A model generated the notes under the pieces. It saw nothing but the letters and a program-made list of their open reading frames with translations. It had not been told where the DNA came from and searched no databases. 64,000 bases of DNA, taken from contig NZ_FYDD01000003.1 in the NCBI RefSeq assembly GCF_900186585.1, positions 1 to 64,000 of the forward strand, given 5' to 3'. Both the position numbers and the translations under genes were made by a program. The first letter of the stretch is position 1. Each line of letters opens with the position of its first letter. Positions 17,901-24,287 of the stretch are shown here, piece by piece. The DNA is from Massiliimalia timonensis. Lineage in GTDB: Bacteria; Bacillota; Clostridia; Oscillospirales; Ruminococcaceae.

Positions 17901-20064
17901 TATTGGCCACAGCCAGTTTGAAAAAATACCAATGTCGATAGAAAGACAGACTGCTTTTCTGCGTTCCCAGCTTTTTGAAATCACTCAGGGAATTGAGAAC
18001 GCTAAGGCAGCTAAAGCAGAACGATATACCGTTAAACAAATGGAAAAGACCAAAAAAAAACTGCGTGCAAAGCTGAAAAAGCTGAATGATACCAGCAGAA
18101 AGGATAATATTGTTACCTTTGAACAGCTAGGGGTAGACCGTCTTTTTGTCGATGAAAGCCATTATTATAAAAATTTGTTTTTTGTTACTAAAATGCGGAA
18201 TGTCAGGGGAATTGCCCAGTCAGAAGCGCAGAAGTGCTCAGATCTTTTTATGAAGATCAGGTATCTTGACGAGATCACAAATAACCATGGGACTATTTTT
18301 GCAACAGGTACACCGATCTCTAATTCAATGGTAGAGCTGTATTCGCTGCAAAAGTATTTGCAGTATGAAGGTTTAAAAGAATTAAGACTGATTCATTTTG
18401 ACGATTGGGCGGCAAATTCCGGAGAAACAGTCATAGCAATGGAGTTAAATACCACTGGAACCGGACTGCAAATGAGAACGAGATTTGCAAGGTTTTATAA
18501 CCTTCCTGAACTAATGTCTGTATTTAAACTGGTTGCGGACATACAGACTGCGGATATGCTGAATCTTCCTGTCCCCAAAGCCAATTTTCATGTTTCAGTT
18601 TTGAAGCCTTCTGAGCTTCAGAAAGAAATGGTGAAAGGATTAGCGGAACGGGCTGAAGAAATTCACAAAGGAGGCATAGACCCAAGAATAGATAACATGC
18701 TGAAAATTACCAATGACGGAAGAAAACTGGCGTTGGATATGCGGCTTGTCAATCCTTTAGCCCCTGATGATCCAAATGGGAAGATAGCCGTTTGTGCTCA
18801 AAAAGTATTCCATATCTGGAAGGAAACAGAAAAGCAGCGAAGCACACAGCTTGTTTTTTGCGACCTGTCTACTCCGAAGAATGATGGAATGTTTAACGTA
18901 TATGATGATCTAAAGCAAAAATTGGTCACACTAGGAATCCCGGAAGAAGAAATCGCTTTTATTCATGATGCTAACTCTGATGTTCAAAGAGAAAAGCTGT
19001 TTGCAAAGGTGCGTTTAGGAAAGGTACGGGTCCTTATGGGAAGCACTCAGAAAATGGGTGCGGGAACCAATATGCAGGATAAGCTGATTGCTAATCATGA
19101 TTTGGACTGCCCGTGGCGTCCTTCCGATCTGCAACAGCGATTGGGACGTTTGGTTCGTCAAGGAAATGAAAATCCAGAGGTTGAGGTTTACCGTTATGTC
19201 ACAGAAGGGACTTTCGACGCTTACCTTTATCAGCTTATAGAAAATAAACAGAAATTCGTAGCTCAGATCATGACCAGTAAAACGCCTGTCCGTGTTGCGG
19301 AGGATATTGATGATTCAGTCCTTAATTATGCTGAAATTAAGGCTCTTGCTACTGGAAATCCTTTGATTATTGAGAAAAGCAATTTGGATATGGAAATTAG
19401 CAGGCTGAAATTATTGAAAGCCAGCTATATGAATCAACAATATGAATTAGAAGAATTGGTAGTAAACAGTTACCCGAAACAAATTACTGCTTTAACAGAA
19501 TATATCAAAGGATATGAGAGGGATATGCAGCTAGCAGCAGAAAATCCGAAGCCAGAAAACGGATTTGCAGGAATGGAAATTATGGGAGAATATTATACAG
19601 AGAAGGAAAAGGCGGGAAAGGCAATTATACAAGCCTGTGCTCAAATGACAGAAACAAACGAGATTACATTAGGGACATACCGGGGCTTTTCCCTCACCTT
19701 GTTTTATTACGGTATCATGAACCAATATAAAATTAAGATAAAAGGAGCTATGTCCTATACAGTACCTTTAGGAGAGGATATTTTCGGAAATATTACCCGG
19801 TTAGACAATGCGATTGCTAACATATCTGGTACATTAGAGGCAGATAAAGCAGAGCTGGAGGATATAAAAGTGCAGCTAAAAAATGCTCAGGAAGAAATGG
19901 CGATACCATTCCCGAAAGAAAAGGAACTGGAAGAAAAAACAAAGCGATTGAATGAAATAATTGTTAAGTTAAGACTTGATGAAAAGGACAAGGCGCTGAT
20001 TGATGATGTCCCAGATGAAGCAGAAGAACCGGAGAAAAGAAATGTGATGAGTATGGCAAGATAA
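11953..20064 (+). CDS. Giant polyvalent protein: N6-adenine methylase-like plus SNF2/DEAD-type helicase
   Basis: 2703 residues. The N-terminal 280 residues are of the type found on conjugative antirestriction proteins. A linker at 285-405 is the translation of another gene's frame (see 12806). Near residue 1197 lies a methylase motif I (LEPCCGIGNFMG) and near 1262 NVPFGD, a variant of the catalytic NPPY/F motif. Helicase motifs follow: Walker A HEVGAGKT near 1902, DESH near 2067, ATGTPISNSM near 2115 and QQRLGRLVRQGN near 2397. A coiled C terminus follows. Such proteins in Tn1549-type elements are thought to protect or process entering DNA. Whether NVPF is catalytically active is open. Confidence 0.9.
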   Translation: MATEYKTLTEIYRDAQHKLADIEEWCKFLTAACRNYRLPFDEQLLIFAQRPDAAADLPINGKYGWNQRFGRWVNSGAKGIAVFDRSYAKGTRLKYYFDISDTHETNISRPVPLWTMRSEYELEVIETLGNSFGDLDKRSNFTQALFSAAKNAAEDNIPDYTSELLGLTKDSFLEELDELNIALIYKNLVQNSIGYMLLVRCGMNPEPYFDNDDFRDILNFNTPETINALGTATSSIAQMCLSEIARTVLSLERQAKKENRTFADTLKTLYAGGVKGKEPERSVDNERNHIQQAGRVQPTESASAAGNGGTDRKIRVAEAGISQGTQENHLHESANHGNTEYPFSGDRTDGGEPIEIDDETNERIRRNNRGIESERPREVGRTDEQYPSLSGGDYSERTDLQLNKEAEEKAGGGELPAFLDEKLIMAVIANKDDDLKYKKHQIVLFFSAHSKPEERAGYIKSAYQDRYTEIIADGVRVGYKPQDNGLLIWKGSYLSRTHESVFSWDIVAEWTGNLIEKKEYLIETDVGKLKNQAVQQMSLFDFVAENNKSLEANDGEQHFSFPLPQQIIDESLCLGSNEIQSRLTICAYFMKDKPLTDNAYFLKKHYGENGAGFYFNDRKISIWYNEDGIRIAYGSSARQAGTLITWEQAAKRIRELLDMGRYMPQSELEQAEDFERKNIAEQLLFLYRDIDSDKTGQFFPTLCTVYETRTDFSDMSEKIKLLLEQTEQVKNLTGECMEFLSAYEKDRNIMRFHYHQPKKILHKLQDLQREPLRFTAEENFPQRRFFISDDEIDNLLRGSKNNSDYRLAVYSFYRNHNDRKEREKFLKNLHGEYSGFSGGNDDVMYQNKGVYFSHGRIMAPYAKAELKWHEVEKRIDFLISHNQFLSDHDRAVMPQYEKQQIARNIRTFFENVPQGQPRPYPYETEFWGAVKLIEEQLDDPAHVEEIYRMMVPVWKATAQDNRLYSMRQRIFENISAFRQGTFTLFAEKKEHAGSAAIPEYRSKKETEPVILVESDHLENLSAIPEQLIEESGFHEPQTADEIEEQEGSPKEEQEIIRLVPPKPYRQHITFNTIHSEIPKEQRYDFQITNDDLGTGSRGEKFEANVKAIHCLKKIEAEDRLATPEEQEILSRYVGWGGLSDCFDERHSKYQELKSFLNEEEYEAARESSLTAFYTPPAVIRGIYQALEQMGFAEGNILEPCCGIGNFMGMLPESMRESKFYGVELDSISGRIAGQLYQNSSISVNGFETVEMPDSFFDVVVGNVPFGDFKVLDKQYDKFNFLIHDYFFAKTIDKVRPGGVLALITSNGIGGGTFDKQDRKVREYIAQRCDLIGAVRLPNNTFSRNAGADLTTDILFLQKLERQRSMEVEAPEWVNVDVIHENDFINSEGESRHQKITLNRYYKEHPEMVLGNLEIKSGPFGPQLVCSPVQEADFSEQLKEAVSRLKAEITPYEIEDVEEIDDSIPAVPDVKNFSYTIADGTVYFRNNSRMYPYKGSVTAENRIRGMIALRDCVYSLIFMQTENYPDDEIKKEQQKLSNLYDEFVKKYGLISGRGNDMAFSEDSGYYLLCSLEVLDKEGNFKRKADIFSKRTIRPHIPVSHVDTASEALAVSISEKAKVDIEYMSELSGKTPEELETELSGVIFRDIDCPETAAEIAAPFLDLNRYPLVTSDEYLSGNVRQKLRMAKALWEVLPAEKKARIKTNTEALETVQPKDLAAGDISVRISVNWIPLEIYQQFMYELLDTSIQSKRYIKILRSEHSSQWNITGKSTDRGNVKANKTYGTDRLNAYQILEQTLNQKDVLIFDYIEDENGNRKAVLNKRETAIAQDKQELIKQKFKDWIWKDIDRRNMLCRIYNERYNSIRPREYNGEHITFSGMAPDIALRPHQINAIAHIMYGGNTLLAHEVGAGKTFEMIAASMEMKRLGLCTKSMVVVPNHITKQWASEWLRLYPASKILVATKKDFETKNRKKFCSRIATGDYDAVIIGHSQFEKIPMSIERQTAFLRSQLFEITQGIENAKAAKAERYTVKQMEKTKKKLRAKLKKLNDTSRKDNIVTFEQLGVDRLFVDESHYYKNLFFVTKMRNVRGIAQSEAQKCSDLFMKIRYLDEITNNHGTIFATGTPISNSMVELYSLQKYLQYEGLKELRLIHFDDWAANSGETVIAMELNTTGTGLQMRTRFARFYNLPELMSVFKLVADIQTADMLNLPVPKANFHVSVLKPSELQKEMVKGLAERAEEIHKGGIDPRIDNMLKITNDGRKLALDMRLVNPLAPDDPNGKIAVCAQKVFHIWKETEKQRSTQLVFCDLSTPKNDGMFNVYDDLKQKLVTLGIPEEEIAFIHDANSDVQREKLFAKVRLGKVRVLMGSTQKMGAGTNMQDKLIANHDLDCPWRPSDLQQRLGRLVRQGNENPEVEVYRYVTEGTFDAYLYQLIENKQKFVAQIMTSKTPVRVAEDIDDSVLNYAEIKALATGNPLIIEKSNLDMEISRLKLLKASYMNQQYELEELVVNSYPKQITALTEYIKGYERDMQLAAENPKPENGFAGMEIMGEYYTEKEKAGKAIIQACAQMTETNEITLGTYRGFSLTLFYYGIMNQYKIKIKGAMSYTVPLGEDIFGNITRLDNAIANISGTLEADKAELEDIKVQLKNAQEEMAIPFPKEKELEEKTKRLNEIIVKLRLDEKDKALIDDVPDEAEEPEKRNVMSMAR
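12729..12765 (+). promoter_or_regulatory. Promoter-like TCGYACATTTGC motif, copy 3, inside the giant gene
   Basis: tcgcacatttgc (12729-12740) with ttgcag (12737-12742), a 17-base spacer and tatgct (12760-12765). It lies inside coding sequence and 41 bases before the start of the embedded tnpV gene. Motif and geometry equal those of copies 1, 2 and 4. Confidence 0.5.
12806..13159 (+). CDS. tnpV: TnpV-family protein, encoded out of frame inside the giant gene
   Basis: 117 residues from ATG 12806, with aaaggag 8 bases upstream. The product (MNGITYSRQGEF ... IGKYALLRLEFLKEHR ... YTNLLTTGTLNTHLAEIE ... AEEIILSELIYS) matches the TnpV family of transposon-encoded small proteins along its whole length. 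It lies in a different frame from the 2703-residue gene that surrounds it. There, the same DNA encodes a charged, low-complexity linker. Family function is unknown. I judge it a true overlapping gene because of the family match, ribosome binding site and promoter-like motif. Confidence 0.8.
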   Translation: MNGITYSRQGEFNLPNLLPPQETEGQIGKYALLRLEFLKEHRKITYTNLLTTGTLNTHLAEIERTAANRLKLMMKQMSESEGITEELKANAPVKWAGLMNNIRHSAEEIILSELIYS

Positions 20065-20082
20065 AAAGGAGGCAATACCGGA

Positions 20083-20418
20083 ATGACAAATGAAGAATTA
20101 AATGCGAAGCTGTATGAAAAAATGTTTGCCGAACAAGAGAAGTATAGGGAAAAGCTGCTTACAATGCAGCCGGAAGAAATTTTGGAACATGCTTATGAAT
20201 ACGCTGTGAGAGAGGACATTTTAGCATCATTGGAAAACAACGAATTGGAAGATTCTCAGGCGAGAGCGTTGTTAAAATATGCCCGTCCGCTTTCTCTTGT
20301 TTATAAGGAGTACGACAACCGGGTTAATGAATACATGGAAGATATTTGGAATACGATTGAAAGCGCAGCGAATCAGAAAATACAAGCCCAAAAGGACAGA
20401 AAACAACCGGAACGGTAG
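20083..20418 (+). CDS. DUF3848-like protein, 111 residues
   Basis: ATG 20083 follows aaaaggaggc. Almost all helix: MTNEELNAKLYEKMFAEQEK, then PEEILEHAYEYAVREDIL. This matches my memory of DUF3848 proteins, which regularly follow the large helicase gene in Tn1549-like elements. No catalytic motif. It ends DRKQPER, a Glu-Arg terminus. Probably the last gene of the accessory operon. Confidence 0.7.
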   Translation: MTNEELNAKLYEKMFAEQEKYREKLLTMQPEEILEHAYEYAVREDILASLENNELEDSQARALLKYARPLSLVYKEYDNRVNEYMEDIWNTIESAANQKIQAQKDRKQPER

Positions 20419-20431
20419 AAGAAGCCTACCA

Positions 20432-20460
20432 TTGTTTTTTTCTTCCTTTTATCGTATAAT
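20432..20460 (+). promoter_or_regulatory. Sigma-A-type promoter
   Basis: ttgttt (20432-20437), a 17-base spacer and a perfect tataat (20455-20460), 31 bases before the start codon of the next gene. Confidence 0.6.
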
Positions 20461-20490
20461 GTGAAAGAAGAAAATAAAGGAGAATCCTAT

Positions 20491-20820
20491 ATGGAAGTTA
20501 CAGCAAGTATGATCCGGTCAATGACACATCGTAGCGGTGACGCGGAGGTTGAATCAGGACAGCTTAAAGGGGCGATTGAATACAAAGCAGAGCACGGAAG
20601 GGCAATCTCTTTTCTGGCTGTTACCATGACAGAAGAATTTAATCGAGATTTGGAATTACCCGGAGAAATTGAGAGCATTAAGTTCATGCAAGGGGAAGAT
20701 GATTCGTGGACGGTTATCTTCGCAGCCAAGAATGAAAAGGTACCTTCTATAGCAAGTATTTCCAATGACGAAATGAATAGATTGCTGGAACAAAATCGAA
20801 TTGTGCTGTACGGAGGTTAA
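20491..20820 (+). CDS. Unknown protein, 109 residues
   Basis: ATG 20491 has aaaggag 8 bases upstream; an in-frame GTG at 20461 overlaps the -10 box and is rejected. The product is beta-rich (AIEYKAEHGRAISFLAVTMT) with an acidic centre and no membrane span. I recognise no family. It has its own promoter and a perfect terminator, so it is transcribed alone between the accessory operon and the primase gene. Confidence 0.65.
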   Translation: MEVTASMIRSMTHRSGDAEVESGQLKGAIEYKAEHGRAISFLAVTMTEEFNRDLELPGEIESIKFMQGEDDSWTVIFAAKNEKVPSIASISNDEMNRLLEQNRIVLYGG

Positions 20821-20841
20821 AAATATCCTGATAAAATAAAG

Positions 20842-20875
20842 AAAAGCCGGTTGGTATTTACCAACCGGCTTTTTA
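20842..20875 (+). terminator. Intrinsic terminator
   Basis: aaaagccggttggt pairs perfectly with accaaccggctttt, with a loop of only four bases and a T run. Strong and probably bidirectional. Confidence 0.9.
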
Positions 20876-20951
20876 CATAGGAAAGCAAATACCATTACAT
20901 ATTCAGCTATTTAAAAAGGCTAATCTACGGATATGTATTGGGGTGCTATTT

Positions 20952-21908
20952 ATGTCGTTTTATAGCCGTGAAACAGTGGCAGACGTGAAAAAGATAGATT
21001 TGTTGACCTACCTGCAAAACTATGAACCGGAGGAACTTGTGCATGTATCGGGAAATGTGTACTGTACAAAAGCCCATGACAGCCTGCGGATTTCTAATGG
21101 GAAGTGGTGCTGGTTTTCACAGGGGATCGGAGGAAAATCCGCTTTGGATTATCTGATTAAAGTAAACGGATATACATTTCTGCAAGCAATGGAAATCCTG
21201 ATAGATCATGTGAAAACACAAAAGCCGGTCTTGGTAAGCTATTCAAAGCAAGAGCCAAAACCATTTTGCCTGCCAAAAGCCTACCGGTATGCTACCTATG
21301 CAGTTTCTTATTTAGAGTGCCGGGGGATTTCCTCGGAGATCGTTGATTTTTGTTTCCATACCGGACGGATATATGAAAGCTATCCACATCATAACGTCGT
21401 ATTTGTCGGCTTTGATAAGAATGGAAAAGAACGCTTTGCCTGCCAGAGAGGAATTGCAACTGATTTTAAAGGCGATGTTGCAGGAAGCAATAAGAAGTAT
21501 TCCTTTGCATTTCCTGTTAATCCTGAAAGTAAAAGAGTACATCTTTTTGAATCCGCGATAGATTTAATGTCTTATGCAACACTTCTTCAAATGGAGGGAA
21601 TGAATTGGCGAAGGGCCAATTTGCTATCCCTTTCCGGGATATACCAGCCCAAAAAAGAGATTGCGGAAAGCAAGCTTCCGGCAGCTCTTACACAATACTT
21701 AGAGGACTATCCGCATATCAATTCAGTCATGCTACATCTGGATAATGATAAACCGGGCAGACTGGCAGCAAAGACAATTTGTACTGTTATGCCGGAAGGA
21801 ATAACAGTAATCAACCGTCCGCCGCCGCATGGGAAAGACTATAACGATTACCTTTGTGCTCGGTTGAAAAAATCTATTCAAAAAAATCAGGAAAGGGCAG
21901 AGCGTTGA
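20952..21908 (+). CDS. DUF3991/Toprim primase-like protein
   Basis: 318 residues from ATG 20952, which has ggggtg 7 bases upstream (GTG 20943 is an in-frame alternative). The N terminus (VADVKKIDLLTYLQNYEP, then WFSQGIGGKSALDYLIKV) is the DUF3991 zinc-finger-derived primase region. The C terminus carries a Toprim fold with VHLFESAIDLMS and MLHLDNDKPGRLAAKT, supplying the acidic metal-binding residues. Such proteins probably prime the complementary strand after conjugative transfer. It ends QERAER, a Glu-Arg terminus. Confidence 0.85.
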   Translation: MSFYSRETVADVKKIDLLTYLQNYEPEELVHVSGNVYCTKAHDSLRISNGKWCWFSQGIGGKSALDYLIKVNGYTFLQAMEILIDHVKTQKPVLVSYSKQEPKPFCLPKAYRYATYAVSYLECRGISSEIVDFCFHTGRIYESYPHHNVVFVGFDKNGKERFACQRGIATDFKGDVAGSNKKYSFAFPVNPESKRVHLFESAIDLMSYATLLQMEGMNWRRANLLSLSGIYQPKKEIAESKLPAALTQYLEDYPHINSVMLHLDNDKPGRLAAKTICTVMPEGITVINRPPPHGKDYNDYLCARLKKSIQKNQERAER

Positions 21909-21949
21909 TTTTCTGGCAACGAATATCTTCTGCTGTTCCGGGAACGATA

Positions 21950-21978
21950 TTGACAATAGTTCGGTCAACCGATATAAT
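21950..21978 (+). promoter_or_regulatory. Consensus promoter with inverted repeat in the spacer
   Basis: ttgaca (21950-21955), 17 bases, tataat (21973-21978): a near-perfect sigma-A promoter. The spacer contains tcggtcaaccga, an inverted repeat that could be the operator of the HTH protein encoded 20 bases downstream. Self-control is inferred. Confidence 0.8.
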
Positions 21979-21997
21979 GATAGTGGAGGAATACAAA

Positions 21998-22585
21998 ATG
22001 GAGATCAATGAATTACTTTCTCAAAAAGGAATGTCAAAGTACCGTTTGTCAAAAGAAAGCGGAGTAGCACAAACAACGATTATGGATATTTGCAGCGGCA
22101 AAGCACGGATTGAAAAATGTGCCGGAGATACTCTGTACCGGATCGCCAAGGCGTTAGAGGTATCAATGGAAAGTTTGCTTGAAGAAAGAATGAAGGAAGA
22201 TGAGCATATGGAACATAGGGCTTCTTTTGAAGTATTTAAAAGCAATGTTTGCCATGCTGTGAAAGATAAGGGCGATATTGATTTTTTGATTGATACGCTG
22301 GAAAGCGATGAGATTCGCCGCCTGTATAATAAACAGTGGTATCCTGAAGCTCTTTACCTTTTGGCGATGGTGGACTATCTTTCACGTGAAAATGGCGTGC
22401 CTTTATGTACAAAATATAGCGATATTCGTAACTGTAAATTAAAAAATGCTATTTATCCCGCAAGCCTTGTGCTTTCGGCGGCAGCGATGAGAAACCAACA
22501 ATCGCTAGAGGAAAGCCAAAAAACAGCGATCCCGGAGTTTATGCGTCATAACATTGTAGAAAACGAGGTGCGAAATGTCATCTAA
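21998..22585 (+). CDS. XRE-family HTH protein, first gene of a toxin-antitoxin-like pair
   Basis: 195 residues from ATG 21998, with ggagga 7 bases upstream. Residues 1-65 form an XRE helix-turn-helix (MEINELLSQKGMSKYRLSKE, then AQTTIMDICSG). The C-terminal 120 residues are helical with YPEALYLLAMVDYLSRENG and are unlike a plain repressor. It overlaps the nucleotidyltransferase gene by 11 bases. The arrangement of HTH protein plus nucleotidyltransferase resembles AbiE-type toxin-antitoxin systems, where the first gene is antitoxin and autorepressor. Confidence 0.8.
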   Translation: MEINELLSQKGMSKYRLSKESGVAQTTIMDICSGKARIEKCAGDTLYRIAKALEVSMESLLEERMKEDEHMEHRASFEVFKSNVCHAVKDKGDIDFLIDTLESDEIRRLYNKQWYPEALYLLAMVDYLSRENGVPLCTKYSDIRNCKLKNAIYPASLVLSAAAMRNQQSLEESQKTAIPEFMRHNIVENEVRNVI

Positions 22586-23300
22586 GATTTCATTTACTAA
22601 AGAAAATCTTGACCGTTGCCTGCGGGAACTTGGAAAAGAATTTCGCCGTTTGAACGGGACAGCCATGCCAGCAGAAATTACACTGATTGGAGGCGCGTCC
22701 GTTCTTGCTAATTATGGGTTCCGGGATATGACCTATGATGTGGACGCTATGATACGGGCGTCATCGGCAATGAAAGAAGCAATCAATCGAGTGGGTGATC
22801 GGTTAGGGCTTCCGGCGGGGTGGCTCAATTCCGATTTTACCCGGACGAAATCCTATACGCCCAAACTAGCTGAATATTCGGTGTATTATAAAACTTTTTC
22901 CAACGTTCTAACTGTACGGACTATTTCCGGCGAGTATTTGATTGCCATGAAATTGATGTCGAGCAGGCAATATAAAAATGATATTTCTGATATTGTAGGA
23001 ATCCTGCGGGAACAGAAGGAACGGGGCAGCCCGTTTACCTTACAACAGATTGAAACGGCTGTTTGCAATCTATATGGCGGCTGGGATCATTTTCCCAAAA
23101 CAGCGTTTCCGTTGATAAAGGAAATCATGGAAAGCGGGCGTTTGGAAGAATTATACCGATTATATCGGGAAGAAGAAAAAAACAGCAAAGAAACATTGAT
23201 TGAATTTGAAAAGGACTATCCTGGTGTGGCAAAGGAGGATAACATAGGGGAGATTTTGAAAAACCTAAAAGCACGAAAGCAGAGAGATTTGGATAAATAG
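22575..23300 (+). CDS. DUF6036-like nucleotidyltransferase, probable toxin or regulator
   Basis: 241 residues. EITLIGGASVLANYGFRDMT followed by YDVDAMI carries the GG-x-S and D-x-D signature of the polymerase-beta nucleotidyltransferase fold, as in the AbiEii/DUF6036 group. Those enzymes can modify tRNA or protein and stop growth until neutralised by the partner. It starts inside the end of the HTH gene, so the two are translationally coupled, and a strong terminator follows. Toxin activity is inferred from fold and context only. Confidence 0.8.
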   Translation: MSSKISFTKENLDRCLRELGKEFRRLNGTAMPAEITLIGGASVLANYGFRDMTYDVDAMIRASSAMKEAINRVGDRLGLPAGWLNSDFTRTKSYTPKLAEYSVYYKTFSNVLTVRTISGEYLIAMKLMSSRQYKNDISDIVGILREQKERGSPFTLQQIETAVCNLYGGWDHFPKTAFPLIKEIMESGRLEELYRLYREEEKNSKETLIEFEKDYPGVAKEDNIGEILKNLKARKQRDLDK

Positions 23301-23316
23301 TGCTTTTCTATTGTAA

Positions 23317-23346
23317 AGAGCGTTCTAAAAAGAACGCTCTTTTTTA
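23317..23346 (+). terminator. Intrinsic terminator
   Basis: agagcgttct pairs perfectly with agaacgctct around a four-A loop, then six T. It ends the HTH-nucleotidyltransferase operon. Confidence 0.92.
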
Positions 23347-23382
23347 TTGCTCAGAAAATTTATAAACTGGAGGAAAAAGACG

Positions 23383-23796
23383 ATGGACATATTAAATACC
23401 GGAAAAAGAATCCGATATTTTCGGATTTTAAATGGTATGACGCAAAAGGCGCTCGGAATGGCGGCAGGCTTTCCCGAAAAGAGCGCCGATGTACGGATTG
23501 CACAATATGAAACCGGTACAAGGAAGCCGAAACATGATGTGATCGTTTCTTTAGCGAATGTATTTAATGTTTCACCTATGGTACTTGAGGTTCCAAGTAT
23601 CAAGAACAGTACAGAATTGTGTTATCTATTGTTTGCACTGGAGGACGAATTTGGAGTTGTCCTGTATCCACAGCCGGGTAACTATATTGAAGAAATTTGT
23701 GAGCCGATAACTCTATGGCAGCATCAGAGGGAACTCTTAGAAGCCGGAGGAATCTGCTACGAAGAATACGATCACTGGCGTTATCACTACCGTTAA
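23383..23796 (+). CDS. XRE-family HTH regulator, 137 residues
   Basis: ATG 23383 follows tggaggaaa; a TTG at 23347 upstream lies in the terminator region and is rejected. Residues 1-70 are an XRE helix-turn-helix (GKRIRYFRILNGMTQKALGM, RIAQYETGTRKPKHDVI). The C-terminal half is unassigned and ends in aromatic/basic text. It lies just before the candidate oriT and mobilisation genes and may control them, which is inferred from position alone. Confidence 0.8.
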   Translation: MDILNTGKRIRYFRILNGMTQKALGMAAGFPEKSADVRIAQYETGTRKPKHDVIVSLANVFNVSPMVLEVPSIKNSTELCYLLFALEDEFGVVLYPQPGNYIEEICEPITLWQHQRELLEAGGICYEEYDHWRYHYR

Positions 23797-23822
23797 TAAT
23801 AGGCAGATTGATATATTTTTTC

Positions 23823-23920
23823 GCTGGTAAAATATTCCCGGAACGGGAATGGAATGTATGTGTACCAGCAAGCATCGCCTTTGGGTGACCAAAGGCAGCT
23901 TGTTAGGGGAAATCCCCTAA
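23823..23920. other. Candidate origin of transfer (oriT)
   Basis: A 100-base noncoding stretch directly upstream of mobC and the relaxase is packed with inverted repeats. They are gctggta/taccagc (23823-23829, 23863-23869), attcccg/cgggaat (23834-23850), gcctttgg/ccaaaggc (23877-23896) and ttagggga/tcccctaa (23903-23920). Position and repeat density fit oriT. The nic site cannot be fixed from sequence. Confidence 0.6.
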
Positions 23921-23927
23921 AACCCCT

Positions 23928-24281
23928 GTGAATGAAAGTGAGATGATAAGAATGAGGAAACGAAACTGCCGTGTGCAGGTACGGCTGGATAACAAAGAAT
24001 ATCAGGCGTTTATGAAACGTGTCAAAAAGACCGGGTTATCTCAGGAAGTATATTTACGCCATCTAATAAGCGGGCTTGTTCCGCAGGAAGCACCACCCTC
24101 TGAATATTTTGATTTTATGAAAGAGTTATACCGGGTGGGAAACAACCTTAACCAAGTCGCACAGAAAGCCCATGTGCTGAACGTGATCGACGTGCAAAGA
24201 TATGATAAAGCGGTAAGACAATTCGAGAAACTGGTACAAGACATTACAAGGGCAGTGATTTTGCCGCGTTCTGCAAAGTGA
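23928..24281 (+). CDS. mobC: MobC-like relaxosome protein
   Basis: 117 residues from GTG 23928 (ATG 23943 or 23952 possible; no clear ribosome binding site decides). RKRNCRVQVRLDNKEYQAFM is a ribbon-helix-helix start. The C-terminal part has YRVGNNLNQVAQKAHVLN, the bacterial mobilisation (MobC) signature. It would bind oriT and help the relaxase open the strand. The relaxase gene follows after 6 bases, and the repeat-rich candidate oriT precedes it. Confidence 0.85.
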   Translation: MNESEMIRMRKRNCRVQVRLDNKEYQAFMKRVKKTGLSQEVYLRHLISGLVPQEAPPSEYFDFMKELYRVGNNLNQVAQKAHVLNVIDVQRYDKAVRQFEKLVQDITRAVILPRSAK

Positions 24282-24287
24282 AATCTT

